Positions 35,601 through 45,224 of a stretch of 64,000 nt of DNA are shown here, in pieces. Origin of the DNA: Stichopus chloronotus (Eukaryota > Echinodermata > Holothuroidea > Aspidochirotida > Stichopodidae); the NCBI GenBank assembly GCA_021234535.1, contig CM037835.1:2418001-2482000 (forward strand), written 5' to 3'. Position numbers and translations under genes: made by a program. Positions within the stretch are counted from its first letter, which is position 1. Each line of letters starts with the position of its first letter. The notes below the pieces were generated by a model, which was not told the DNA's origin, made no database searches, and saw nothing but the letters and a program-made list of their open reading frames with translations.

Positions 35601-38231
35601 CCTACTGTATGAGATTGTAGGCTGCTATCAGAAGGATGGACAGTCTCTGAACTCTGAATGTTAATTTAGTATACAGTAAAAGAAATAAAGAATGAGGGTG
35701 GGGGTAGTACTAAAAGTGGCTGTATATTTTGCTAAAGATGAATTGCGCCTCACTGTTTGACGTACTTTCACCTAAAACATCTTACTGTGTCTTTATAGAT
35801 TAATAGCTGCATAAATTAACAAGCAACTAGTTTGATGTATTCATTTGTTAAATACTCTGAAGGAAGAATATGTGAACCCAACAGGTTTTTTACAAAGGCC
35901 ACATCTGATTACCTAATGGAGACTTTGAATAAAGACACAGGACAGATTTCTCTGCCAGTTGATGCATGAGTTGAAATGGCAAAAAGACGTACAACATATT
36001 TTGACTTGACAGCTATTTTCCGGCATGTTAATTAGAGGTACAATTTGATCTCTAAGTGATATCAGAACCTACTGCACAGCACTGGTAAGAGGTAAGTTTA
36101 CAGTAATTTTGATAAAAGTGACATCCCAATGTTGTTCCATGATAATGGAATGTCTGAAACTGGAGTGGTGGATAAGAGACTGGAGTACAGGAGAGATATA
36201 TATGCCCACATACTAATTAATGATCAGAGAAATGCTGTACCTCTCCCCTCCACCATCACAGACTTTCATGCAATGATGATTACCTGATTAAAGCTACACC
36301 AGTATGACTATCATTAATTACTTATGACTATTGCTTCAAGTAATGAGTGCCGTAAGATACTATCTGATGATAATGATGATGAAGAATTTGATGGTGGTGA
36401 TGATGACGATGATGATGACAATGATGATGATGACGACGATGATGATGATGATAATTATGATGACGATAATGATCCTAATGGTAATAATAATGATGATGAT
36501 CATGATAATGATGATAATTATGCCAAGGAAAGTGATCACAGAACTCTCTCAATATAGCTGGCATGTATGTAATCCAAATGTATATCCAAATAATACTGAT
36601 GTCAACATGGGAGATATAAACTTCAAACGACAGAGCAGTATCTAGTGGCAGAAGATTTTAGAAATTTGTATTGTCTCAACTTACATGATGTGTGACTTAA
36701 AACATTCATTACATCAAGAGAGGTCCAAAAGATAAGATCTTACATGTGGAGTATCTATGGACCAGTGGCACTAACTTGAAAGTCTGTTTTAAATATACTA
36801 TGGGGATTTCCAGCTACCATACATTTTTTATACAAAAGCCGAGCGACATAACGTTAGAGACTCTAACTTGGTTTCACCGTCTTTAAAATTTAATGAGAAT
36901 AAATCATCTATGAAACAACAACTCCCTTATGGTTTCTGTCACTTCAATGCAATTTTAAAGGTAACAGTGTATTTCATTGTTTTACTTGTTTGCATTGTGT
37001 ATTATTTACTGATTTTTAACTTACTTTCACCAACCAGTCTTGACACTGAAAACTACATATCTGAGGCCCTTTGGCTCTTCTCTACTGTCTAGAATAGGCA
37101 ACACACAAGTCTACAACACATGATTACTGACTTTACTTGTATTTACATCCTTGCCCTTGAGCTATGATATAAATTAATGCATGGGGGACCTTGGGCCCTT
37201 TACAATTTAATCATCTTGGGCCATGAACAGTAACAACAATATCAGTATTCTTAAAACCATGTTTGCCTACCTGCTGTCAAAGCAAGTGCAAGTCATTTTT
37301 GTGGATGTCAAAAGATAAACACTATTCTCGGGTCTAGTGAGTGAATGATATAAGTTGTTGTTGTAACATACATACTGCGTAAGTCACACATCATGCCATG
37401 ATAAGGTTTGACCAGTAAGAGCCCTCTAACATCACAATACCATCTCTTATGTTATGGAGCGGAGATATTGTAAAAATCATAACTATAGGTTTACTGAACT
37501 GAGGACCCTTGAGACTCCACGTACTCTCGATTCACAGAAAATAACAACATCAACAGCTACTAGAACTGTTTCTAATTCCTTCAATTATAACCCCCACCCC
37601 TCTCTTCTGTTTGGGTACCATGGTAGTATGTTGTCTTGTGGTTGAACAGTAAACAGTGACCTAGCTGATAATCATACTTCATTCACAGTGGTACTAAACA
37701 TCTTCTCACAGCACCCTGCTGTTACAGATATTTTAGGAAACTTGCAGTTTAGTTAAATATATCCTATTCTTTTGATCTTAGCACATGGTAATTATCTCAG
37801 AACCTAGACAAGAATGTCATCCCTATGAACAAAATGATGATCAGTGATCTCAGGGATTAGCCGAATCATTAAAATCACCACACAGTGAGGAAGGAATGAG
37901 GAGTTATAACAGGTGTTATCCTGTGATCAACATTAGTAACATATGCACAAAAGACTGGGCATCCTTTGGGTTTACTTTGTTATATGGAGAAATTGCCACC
38001 AGTTTTAGAGTCGGTTACCTGAGGATCCTCCGTGGTGCAGACATGATAATTCTTCCCACTTGCCAGTGGACAATGAGGACTTTCAATCCTCCCTTTCACT
38101 GAATTATGCGGATGCCTGCTCTCCAAGACCAACATTCCGATATCAATGAAGAGGTCTGCCGGATCTATGTCTCGATCCATCATATCCGATGGTAGACTTT
38201 CGCAGGTGGCAGCCATCCCCTCTGCGCCCAT
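17528..38231 (-). CDS. atos: Atos homologue (FAM214A/FAM214B, Drosophila atossa), complete coding region
   Basis: Eleven coding exons read on the - strand: 38231-38019, 34624-34398, 33666-33541, 30839-29603, 28249-28127, 25856-25786, 22915-22804, 22272-22114, 20336-20268, 18321-18149 and 17684-17528. All junctions have GT/AG and matching phase, for 888 codons plus TGA. Conserved FAM214 blocks are present: VKGRIES near the N-terminus, a PDCCY block (about residues 95-105), SQISSWLS, FNPCTGLPINSSP (about 630-642), the LLGNFEESVLNGRLEPLG core (DUF4210, about 698-757), LGKRGYRIP, LFNPNKTVVKMF and a C-terminal YLHTDVR...FSPK. Family knowledge: fly Atos is a nuclear regulator that raises metabolic gene expression in invading macrophages, and vertebrates have FAM214A and FAM214B. 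The large exon (about 189-601) is Ser/acid-rich and poorly conserved. The start is taken at 38231; a second ATG at 38216 is possible. Confidence 0.95.
18149..18321 (-). CDS. atos: atos coding exon 10
   Basis: The acceptor TTTTAAACCAG and the donor AAG|GTGACC (weak but in phase) enclose ILFNPNKTVVKMFVMRYDLS, EMPPNCQTFARQRIFYMPSN, then QLRYLLHL. This is the C-terminal conserved domain. It leaves two bases completed by the last exon to Arg. Confidence 0.95.
19500..19768. repeat. Dispersed GACCTCCACC repeat with microsatellite and hairpin end, copy 1
   Basis: It contains ATGACCTCTGACCTCCACCA, then AATAGGGCACATCTACTCAA, then (CA)n, then the hairpin GGTTCCTTTGCTACTACAAGGAACC (19737-19761). The order of core, microsatellite and terminal hairpin is the same as in the longer copy at 41875-42510. 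Confidence 0.7.
20268..20336 (-). CDS. atos: atos coding exon 9 (LGKRGYR motif)
   Basis: A 69-nt exon, phase 0 at both ends, encoding GHINLENLGKRGYRIPKAGT IQV. The acceptor is TACTCCATAG and the donor GTG|GTGAGT. LGKRGYR.P..GTIQV is invariant in the family. Confidence 0.96.
20337..22113 (-). other. atos: atos intron 8
   Basis: 1.8 kb between exons 9 and 8, with GT/AG ends in phase. Several 60-80-codon ORFs on both strands (for example 20736-20933 +, 21601-21834 +) overlap each other and show no motif. No clear repeat. Confidence 0.75.
22114..22272 (-). CDS. atos: atos coding exon 8 (DUF4210)
   Basis: The acceptor TATTTTTTAG and donor TAT|GTAAGT enclose 53 codons: ESVLNGRLEPLGTLEGFTAE, IGASGSFCPKHVTYPVTVYF, FSVADEDAPSSYY. 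Nearly every position follows the FAM214 core pattern. Confidence 0.97.
22804..22915 (-). CDS. atos: atos coding exon 7 (start of DUF4210 core)
   Basis: The acceptor TTCATTTCTGCAG and donor GAG|GTGAGC enclose SPSCNNLEQPTSTLSQATRV, LSTSAPAATSCLLGNFE. LLGNFEES is the most recognisable FAM214 motif and is split between this exon and the next. Confidence 0.95.
25305..25550. repeat. Minisatellite, 29-bp unit, about eight copies
   Basis: The unit is CAAATTGCACCTCCCTGGTA ACACCATGC, with substitutions and two small internal deletions/duplications (near 25446-25470). It lies in atos intron 6. Three overlapping - strand ORFs (73-126 codons) are produced by the array because 29 is not a multiple of three; they are not genes. 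Confidence 0.97.
25786..25856 (-). CDS. atos: atos coding exon 6 (71 nt)
   Basis: The acceptor CATTTATTCCAG and donor AAAAG|GTCAGT enclose ALLRKAQTTVDCTSLLPSLG PMK. It directly continues the SSP motif of exon 5 (SSP-A-L-L-R-K) and leaves two bases that exon 7 completes to a Ser codon. The short length hides it from simple ORF searches. Confidence 0.87.
26690..26930. repeat. Dispersed repeat (GTTGTTCCATATGGTTGGGG type)
   Basis: A stretch starting with AATAATAATAATAAC and GATTTATATAGTACC and containing GTGTGTTTTGAGCAATCTCTT and GAGGTTGTTCCATATGGTTG GGGCTGCCACAGA. This type of sequence recurs in many marine invertebrate genomes as I recall. A diverged relative may lie near 61310-61480. Confidence 0.5.
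27729..27926 (+). CDS. Terminal-exon-like ORF nested in atos intron 5, unknown
   Basis: A very good acceptor (CTCTTTTTTTCAG) precedes 65 open codons ending at TAG (27924-27926): DTKAEQAVRTSTAYIQRGQL, MEASHQVLCMSKEMYCETCE and so on. It is on the strand opposite to atos. I do not recognise the protein and see no partner exon, so it may be a chance ORF, a retro-fragment or the end of a nested gene. Confidence 0.2.
   Translation, partial: DTKAEQAVRTSTAYIQRGQLMEASHQVLCMSKEMYCETCETTADYGKRSISTEVDTALSSSYLTM
28127..28249 (-). CDS. atos: atos coding exon 5 (FNP.TGLP..SSP motif)
   Basis: The acceptor GTTTTGTCGCAG and donor CCT|GTAAGT enclose 41 codons in phase 0: GREITKTSAVSTPKKKQWKT, then AYIFNPCTGLPINSSP. 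The F.P.TGLP..SSP motif is a FAM214 signature. Confidence 0.95.
28250..29602 (-). other. atos: atos intron 4
   Basis: 1.35 kb, AT-rich, no supported feature. A short duplicated phrase (AAACAGGATGAAA...CTATCTCTTG) occurs at 28379-28429. Confidence 0.8.
29603..30839 (-). CDS. atos: atos coding exon 4 (large, low-conservation exon)
   Basis: A 1237-nt exon between acceptor GATTTACACAG and donor AAG|GTAAGA. It starts with VCAPGEGFGANFEKKPEVHT, FPV and KVSV, which align with the FAM214 N-terminal block. The rest is rich in Ser, Pro and acidic residues (DEEEEENQDEG) and is probably disordered. It ends KPGLLKNMLLKSALVAPSK. The 5' end overlaps an in-frame ATG in the intron that is not the start codon. 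Confidence 0.92.
30840..33540 (-). other. atos: atos intron 3
   Basis: 2.7 kb with a dispersed repeat at about 31640-32140. An open stretch next to exon 3 (EKSFVPPVAADDPRYK and following, 33535-33430) is in another frame and is rejected as coding. Confidence 0.8.
31640..32140. repeat. Dispersed repeat ending GGACGGACAGATACAG...CATAGCTC
   Basis: It holds partly similar sub-blocks (TGACCTTGGATCCCAAATCC; AAAATGACCTTTTACTTTGA CTTCCTG; GACCTTTAACCTTGATTTCCTG) and ends ACAAGACGGACAGATACAGTAATGGCAATGGATTGCCATAGCTCAA. The inverted CAATGGATTGCCAT gives a small hairpin near the end. No coding capacity. Confidence 0.55.
33541..33666 (-). CDS. atos: atos coding exon 3 (SQ(L/I)S.WLS block)
   Basis: This exon has no long ORF of its own and was found by motif. 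The acceptor CTCAACTAAG is followed by FQDGLPEPHLLLQAVRSFLC, FSQISSWLSSTMGQSPDTIV, YR, then AG|GTGAGA. LLL.AVRSF..FSQ.S.WLS is the family signature. The phase fits both neighbours (AG+G and AG+A codons). Confidence 0.92.
33667..34397 (-). other. atos: atos intron 2
   Basis: It contains a 31-bp minisatellite (33801-33960). No other feature. Confidence 0.8.
33801..33960. repeat. Minisatellite, 31-bp unit
   Basis: Three clear copies of CCTGAACACTGTCACAAACA GCATATTCAAG (starting near 33801, 33832, 33863) and one or two degenerate ones; weaker ACAAACAGCACACAA motifs continue to about 34025. The ORFs on both strands here come from the array. Confidence 0.9.
34398..34624 (-). CDS. atos: atos coding exon 2 (PDCCY block)
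   Basis: The acceptor is CTTTTCTTATTTACAG and the donor AAGAG|GTATAT. It encodes CQEKEAVKSYIQFLCRNAIP, MSIEVMLFPDCCY, LLEQWIVQLLPK. The IPM.IEVML.PDCCY and LLE.W patterns are conserved in FAM214 proteins. Phase 0 at entry, two bases left at exit. Confidence 0.93.
35290..35424. repeat. Short tandem repeat, TTCCAGACAGTTGTAACACC unit
   Basis: Four diverged copies of TCTTCCAGACAGTTGTAACA CCAGACTA lie about 30-45 bp apart. The - strand 81-codon ORF (VLQLSGRDTV-like repeats) comes from it. Confidence 0.75.
36362..36520. repeat. GAT/GAC trinucleotide-rich tract
   Basis: Imperfect (GATGATGAC)n. On the + strand it reads poly-Asp in one frame and poly-Met in another, so both + ORFs here are low-complexity artefacts. 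Confidence 0.95.
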
Positions 38232-38248
38232 CACCTCATTAGAAATAC
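38019..38248 (-). CDS. atos: atos coding exon 1 (contains start codon)
   Basis: The acceptor TTTGTGTCTGCAG lies just upstream, so at least one 5' untranslated exon exists further up. The first ATG (38231-38229) has G at -3 and G at +4; a second in-frame ATG is five codons on. The frame gives MMDRDIDPADLFIDIGMLVL, NSVKGRIESPHCP and EDPQ, then donor CAG|GTAACC in phase 0. VKGR.ES.HCP matches the FAM214 N-terminus. Confidence 0.88.
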
Positions 38249-39164
38249 CTGCAGACACAAACAGAAGCAAAGCAGTTAGTTATAAGATTAGTTCATGGGC
38301 CTGTATTATGATAGATCTATACGTGCTCTATCCATTGGATAAAGTGAACTCAACATCAAGACAGGAAACTCACACACCTGCATATAGTAAAGATCTTTTA
38401 AAACTGCTTTTATCGTGGTTATTTAATTATGTTCTGTTCACTCTATAAACCGTGTCTGGAATTGACACAAGCAACAGATGTTTGAGTGTCCTTATTTTTT
38501 TTTCTCCCTTTTTTTTTCTTATTTATAAAGTACTTTATGATGGTATAACTTTGCAAGCCATCAAGAGGTGTCGACGAATTTCAGTCTTACCTCCCTGCCC
38601 CACCCCCCCTGGTTATCGGTAAACAGTTGAAAGTATATACCTCAAGAAAGCAGCAAGCACGCTGCGTGGGAGATCATGCTGAAAGTAACCACAGCAAATA
38701 CAAATAGAAAAAAAAATAGAAGAAAATTGACAGCCATAAAGATTTATGATACTCTGTTTAAAATTATGGTTTGTCAATAATTAAGAAGTTCACAATATGG
38801 CCACCTGCCTATTCAAGTGAAGGACTCAGAATAGACTCTTCCCCAACTACAGTACTAAACTGTGCCAAGTATTCTAGAACATATACATCCACTTAAAGAG
38901 TGCAAAGTATATGTTAGAGAAAGACTGCCAGGTGAGGGTGTAACAAACATTCACTTCTTGATATTTCTTTGTCACAAACTGTAAAAAGACAGCGATATTT
39001 TACAGCAACATATGAGTTAATGAATAGAGGCAGAGCCAGACAAAATTCTGACAAAGGACACTGTGCATGCAGAAAAGCTGCAAAGAAGTGAGTAAGAAAA
39101 GGCAGTCAGTGGAGACCTATCAAGACTCCCACCACCCCCTCCCCCACCATGCATGAGTTGTAAC

Positions 39165-39350
39165 CAGTAGGTCTACCATAGTCTCTGCAGTACACCATAA
39201 GTACACCTACCATAGTGCCCTAAGTGTACCATCAGTAGGCCTACCATAGCCTCTGCAGTACACCATCAGTACACCTACCATAGTGTCCACAGTGTACCAT
39301 CAGTGGGCCTACCATAATGTCCACAGTACACCATCAGGCCTACCATAGTG
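39165..39350. repeat. Minisatellite, about 33-35 bp unit (CTACCATAGT...CAGTACACCATCAGT)
   Basis: About six copies of a unit like GCCTACCATAGTGTCCACAG TACACCATCAGTA. Two sub-types alternate (GTAGGCCTACC and GTACACCTACC), which suggests a higher-order dimer of about 66 bp. Confidence 0.9.
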
Positions 39351-40469
39351 TAACGTAACTAGGCCTACTTCCGTTGTTACCTACATGTAGTGCAAGTATA
39401 AAGAGTCCCCGCCTGCTTTCATTGCCAGTTGCCAATAACAGTGTGCAAGTTTTCAAGAATGAAAACAGTTAAGTGGACAATAATGAGAGTACAGAACAAA
39501 TTGGTTTAGTAGCCCCAATATAGTTGATGGAAAGGAATTTTCATCAAAGTTTGGTCAACAAATTTGGTAGAAAACAGTACCAATAAAATACTCAGACTGG
39601 ACCAGAGCAACGACATGAGTGGTATAAATCCGAGGAAAGTGAAACAGCTTTGTAAGCAACTGCAACATGAGAGCATGTGTACAGTTATGATTTTATGGTG
39701 ATTTTACCAAGATTGGGAAACATTTACATACTGTCTAAGTCAAAGTGACATCACATTTGGGCATCTGGGCTGTCAACAACAGAGACACAGTATCAACCTA
39801 CAGTACCTTAATCCTCACTAAACCACTGTCCTCTGAGGTAATTTTCAAAAATGTCAATTACACAATAGAGGCCTTTGTGTTTGTACAATATTAAACTAGG
39901 CTAGCTAGCAAAGAAACAGAAAGCAAAAATGCACTGAATTTCACATTGGGTGTGGGCACAAAGAGCACAACAAGGACTAATCACCTTTGAAAAAGATCAT
40001 GTGACCAGCATCGGCTAGGAGTATGAGACAGTGGGGCACTAACATGAGATATTTCAAAGATCTCTGTTTTATAACAAGATTCTATACTTTATACTTCTGT
40101 TGACACCCAATACAGAGTAATTGAATAATACCATATGCCAAGCTTCTTATAGTGCACTAAACTGTACTGTGCACTTCTATACACAGGACATCCCCAAGTT
40201 TCCCTTCTCAACTGAAATATCATCCTCACAAAGACATGCATACTGTATGTACACCATGTCAGCCCATGAGACCGAAGACGCTCAAGACCGAAGACGGTCA
40301 AGACCAAAGATTCTCAAGGACAAAGATCTGACCAAGGGTCCACAAGAGCAAAAATAACTAGACAGCCAAAAGGCTTAGTGATTCCTTGCCTCATGATATA
40401 TATTGTAACAAACATGAATCGCCCACATGACAAGCATGAGATCCCACACAGTTATCCTACTTGAGATAC

Positions 40470-40700
40470 CATCTTAGTAAGGTCAAAACCTTTTGAATTC
40501 TCGTTACCCAAAATGACCTTTCACCTCCACTTAAAACGATAGGGATCACCTACCCTATATGGCCATCAACACGCTAAATATGAACAATTCACAAACTAAG
40601 TATAAGATCCCTCACATTTATCACCCTTAAAATATCATGTATACAAGGTTTTGACCTTTTGTCACCCAAATAACCTTTGACCTACACAAACATGAGAAAA
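40470..40700. repeat. Dispersed GACCTTTGACCTCCACC repeat, copy 2
   Basis: Contains AAAATGACCTTTCACCTCCA, AACGATAGGGATCACCTACC and ATAACCTTTGACCTACAC, that is one full and one partial core unit. No microsatellite or hairpin end is seen. Confidence 0.75.
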
Positions 40701-41033
40701 CTCCCAAACGGATATGATGCTGCAGGGGAACAAATTATATTTTGTCGTGTCTAATAACTTGATAAAAAGGGAAACATGTTTATTTAATCAAAATTATAGC
40801 ACTTTATTTTGTCGAGTTACAGCTATTGGTGGCAGCTCTTTCGTATTTGATTTTTTGGCATGATGCCCTTCCCAATGGCTATGAGGTCCTTGAAAATTAG
40901 CAAAAACTGATAACCCTATTAAACCAGAATCTAGCATGACTTGCAATTTTGCCTTAAGTCTCAACACACAGTACAAGTTTCCTTGGTTTGATACACAGTA
41001 GTCATTTGTTTAAAGCTTAGCTGAACTACTACA

Positions 41034-41381
41034 AAGTAAAATAGGGCATTTAGAATACACCAACATGGCGTACAAAGAAATTTGCTTTAACCATTGTTAA
41101 ACCATTCAGTCTCATCAATAAATATCTGTCAAAGCTTCATCTCCTCAAAACGTTATGCATGTGATGAGTAACGGATGCATCATTTGAATTTTAAAAAGTC
41201 TGGGTGCACAAATTATTGTTGAGCAACAAATAAGTAAATTTCTGATCTGTGAGAATCTTATTTCTTGAAAATAAGGCTACTGTAATTGGTTATTCTGAAT
41301 AATCTATCATTTTATGTCCACAAATAATGGTTTTAAAAATATGGTTGTTTTCTGTAAAACAAACGCCCTATTTCCCTTCAA
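41034..41381. mobile_element. TTAA-type MITE, copy 2 of the 350-bp family
   Basis: It is closely similar along its length to 16110-16463 (for example TAGAATACACCAACATG, AACCATTCAGT, ACAAATTA, AATAATCTATCATT). The ends are degraded: the left TTAAAGGGA is reduced to AGTAAA and the right CCCTTTAA has become CCCTTCAA, so this is probably the older copy. Confidence 0.9.
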
Positions 41382-41874
41382 GGGCTAAACTGAGACACTG
41401 TTTATACAGTAAATGGTTAAGTCCATTGTGCACCTGGCTCAACAGACTGTATGATTTATTCTGGACATTGTGGTTTCTACTGGCAGTCAACTGTGATAAA
41501 TTATGTCAGATAACAATGGCCAATTTGAACAGAGGTGGGTCAGTTACAATTAAGCAATCACAGTTCATGCACGCTCAAGGGTATTTGATCCAAATTATCA
41601 GTAATTTAGTTCTTTTTATAAAGCTAATAACCCGTGGTATATTTAATCAATTCCAATTGACAATTCATGCATGCTCACATGTCCTTATAAGGACATAACG
41701 TTTGCCAAATAATAATCTTTGATACCAAATTTAATGTTGTCTTCATCTTTTCTTTATGGTTATCGAAGAGACAATGTTGGTATGTACTAAAGAAGTTCTC
41801 AAATCAACAAGAGGATTCTACGTTACAAGTATAAAATTCACTAGAAAGACCGTTCTTTAAATATTGTAGACTTT

Positions 41875-42510
41875 CACATTTTGACCTCCCATTTTCACCT
41901 CTGCCAAAAAAAATAGGGATCATCTACTCGATATGGGCAATCCACACCCTAACTATGAGATCTCTCACATTTATCATTCTGGAGATATCGTGTTTACAAG
42001 CAATTTTCAAGGTATTTACCTTCTGACTTCTGGTGACCCTTGTACTCAATAAGATACACCTACACACTTCGTATGACATCTGCCCAAGCTTCTCTGCTTG
42101 AGATATCGTGTTTACATGGTTTTCACAATTTGACCCCTGTTGACCCCAAATGACCTTTGACCTCCACCAAAAACGATAGGGATCATCTACTCAATAAGGG
42201 CAACCTTCATGCCAAGTATGAGATCACTCAGAGTTACTCTTCTGGAGATATCATGTTTACAAGCAATTTTCAAGATATTTACCATTTGACCTCTAGTGAC
42301 CCCAAATGACCTTTGACCTACACCAAAAACAATAGGGATCACCTACTCAATAAGGGCAATCTACATGCCAAGTATGAGATCACTCAGAGTTACGCTTCTT
42401 TAGATATCGTGTTTACAAGCAGGAGTCACACACGCACATACATACACACACACACACGACATCACTATCGCATAGATTCCTCTGCCTTCGGCAAGGAATC
42501 AAAAACACTG
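41875..42510. mobile_element. Tandem-core element with microsatellite and terminal hairpin (pearl/Helentron-like)
   Basis: About four tandem core units of roughly 125-140 bp, each with GACCTTTGACCTCCACCAA, AATAGGGATCATCTACTCAA, CCAAGTATGAGATCACTCAG and GATATCGTGTTTACAAG. After the last unit come (CACA)n and then GATTCCTCTGCC-TTCG-GCAAGGAATC, an almost perfect hairpin. A tandem core, then a microsatellite, then a 3' hairpin is the plan of non-autonomous Helentron-type elements such as pearl in molluscs (inference by layout only). Confidence 0.7.
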
Positions 42511-44294
42511 TACCATGGGAAAGACTCTCACGACAGTTAAGAGACTTAAATTATCATTGAATTGTGGAACCAGAGTTCAGGCAGTATATCCACTGTGGCA
42601 TTGATCAAAAGTCTTCTACACTATTCATGATTCAAAAAAGAGATTTATAATCCATTGAAGCCACTGACAATTTACCTTTCAACTGTCATTCAAATATTTC
42701 ATTGTTCTGTCAATATCACAGTCTATTTATCAGAACCTTTGCATGCTCCTCCTCTCGTTGCACTGTGTGGCCCTCTGTTGTATGGTTGTACAGTAAGTCT
42801 TGCTATTTGTTGTGCTACATGATTTTCTTCTCTGAAGATATAGACATAAAACTGCCACTAAAAAAAAATCACTGTCAAAGTCAGAAACACAACTTACGCA
42901 GAAAGTGTGGCAGTGATACTGTACCTCATTTTCTAGATCTGTGCACTTCTCTGCATGTCACAAATGAGGTGGGTAATTTCACCCAATTTAACTCATCAAA
43001 TTCAATTTCATAAATACTCTACAGAAGCCTTGTCAAAAAAATTCCCCTTCACATATGGAAACAGTTTTCAAATAGACAGTTTCCTTTATTTTAAGCACCT
43101 CTTCAAGAGGCGTACACTGATGCACACCAAGTCATGAACAAAATTGATCACTAATTTGAAAGGTTTAGATACAGTCACTCTGTGCATCGTTTGTGTTGTT
43201 AATTGAACAATGCACGATTGATACAAACTGAGTAGGCATCTACTACACCAGATTGACAGCTCTAGTAATTAGTCTTTCTCTAACATGTGAAATCGCTACC
43301 AGAGAACTTGGCTGCAAGGTTACCACTGCATGCAAGTAGTTTGATCAGGGAGCAGCGATGCATTGCCTTGGTACAGTACGGTACATGTACAACAGCAGCT
43401 GCTGACAAGAACCATTCAGACATCTGTTCAATCATTTTGTTTTCTTAATAAATGATTAGCTCGTCTTCTGTCCTCGAGCATCTTGCCTTTGATCTTCCTA
43501 CTGGATATCTAATCTCATAATACTCAAATAGTTAACAAGCTTTATGCAGTATTCAGATTACAGTACTACAGGGAAGAATTACACTAGAGGTCTGCACTTA
43601 AGGTCAAAGACTGCAGGTATACAATAGTCAGTATATACATGACAATGTACCAGACCATTTGAGATAGATTGAATATGAAACTGGAAGACACAACTTGTTC
43701 CACCTTCTTTATATGTAAGAAATTAGGATACAGTAGTGACGAATGGGGTTGGAGAGGAAGTAAACTCTACATCCTTAAGGTGTCATATGATGCAAATTAA
43801 ACATCCAAAGGAATTTTAGTTCCCCTCAAGGAAGAATCGATGTATGGAATATAGTCCCACTGACTGATGCACCTGACACCCCAACACTTACTGATTGTTA
43901 TCCCTCTCCATTACTACTGTTTGACAAACCATTTTAGTGCATAAAGTAACAACGACCTTATAATCCAAAACCGCATACTTTGAAACTCACATGGCAGAGG
44001 AAAATATATCCTGAAATGACGTGACTAATTTGCATACATTCACGATTTGAAATATAGAAAAAAATTCACAGACCTCAAATTTGTTGAAGAAATCGGCAGA
44101 CATTGACAATGCACAGCTTCAGTACATACATTCATATTACATGCTGCCTAATTCTGCTCAGCTGCATACCTTCATCAGTAACAAAGTTTAATATAAACAG
44201 CATCCTGGCAGGTAATTGCAAAATGCCTTGACTGATCGTGAGTCGGAGATACAGATCACAGAGAATATGAAATCCCAAAGATTGCGCTGGAATA

Positions 44295-44365
44295 TTTACA
44301 ATCAAATGTATCCCATCGACGACGACGTCAATCGAGGACTGCATATGTGTTCGACACGTCGACGT
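44295..44365. other. Local CpG cluster in a CpG-poor region
   Basis: CATCGACGACGACGTCAATCG and TTCGACACGTCGACG give about nine CpGs in 70 bp, including a CRE-like GACGTCA. A - strand ORF (44132-44443) crosses it and is unrecognised. It might mark a 5' exon or promoter, but nothing else supports that. Confidence 0.25.
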
Positions 44366-44983
44366 TATATGCACCATGGTGTTAACAAAGGCTAAAATTA
44401 CAGAACATCGAAAAATTCCTGAGACATGTTCACATACTGTCACTGCAACTGCAAATTTTGAGGTACATTATAGAAGAGACGACTCCAGCTTAAAGATAAA
44501 CTGCACACTGTAATTTCTCTTTTCATAGAGTACTTGAGATACTAGTGCAAGCCATTATGCATGCACTATATGATTTCAATTTTTTTATGACAACACTGTT
44601 TGTCAAGTGATTTCAAAGCAAAAAGTCACAGTTTAACCTTTGTCAAAGGGAGAAAATCAAGTTCTATTTAGTTTTGAATTGGTTTTTATTCAGTCCCAAT
44701 GAGAAGCTGAACCGTAGTGCACTTGCTTTCCTAAATCAAAACAGCATGCATACAGCACTTCAGTACTTCTGTTTTCAGACTAAACCCAATACTCATCTAT
44801 TAACCATTCATATAATATTCAGTGTGGACATTTATCAATCCAGACCATGAGCGAAGCCAGTTCAATGAGAAAGCTAATTTTTTTTTTGGGGGGGGGGAGA
44901 GAGCTCACCACCAAAATATTACCAACCCCCCAAAATTTTGCCAACTCCCAAAATTGGGAAGATAATATAAAAAAACTGTGGAA

Positions 44984-45066
44984 GCACTACTTCCTGCAAT
45001 CTGTGGGGCTTTTCTGGCAAATTTCTAGGTATGCTACAGTATGCACCAACCAATAGTGGCACTCTG
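44984..45066. repeat. Dispersed ~90-bp repeat, copy 2
   Basis: Begins CACTACTTCCTGCAATCTG and ends CCAACCAATAGTGGCACTCT. Matches the ends of copies at 5800 and 63108. A poly-T/poly-G tract lies just before it. Confidence 0.65.
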
Positions 45067-45224
45067 TTTAGACAGTAAAATATAAATTGCCTTCATTTCC
45101 CCTCCCAAAAAAGTAAAATTAACTTGATGATCCCCGTAAGTTTTATAAGTCAACCGAGGGTACACCATACAAATACAGTGCATCAGCCTAGGTTTTCACA
45201 GTCGGTATTATGCGTACAGATAGT

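Larger units (their letters stand above)
34625..38018 (-). other. atos: atos intron 1 (between coding exons 1 and 2)
   Basis: 3.4 kb with a short tandem repeat at 35290-35424 and a GAT-rich tract at 36362-36520. No supported coding frame. Confidence 0.8.

Noticed and set aside
36324..36645. Acidic poly-Asp protein (+ strand ORF).
   Set aside because: It is translation of an imperfect GAT/GAC trinucleotide tract; a second frame gives poly-Met/Ile.
42421..42512. Possible tRNA or other small RNA because of the stable hairpin.
   Set aside because: There is a single stem with a TTCG-type loop and no cloverleaf, A/B boxes or CCA context. It belongs to the end of a repeat element.
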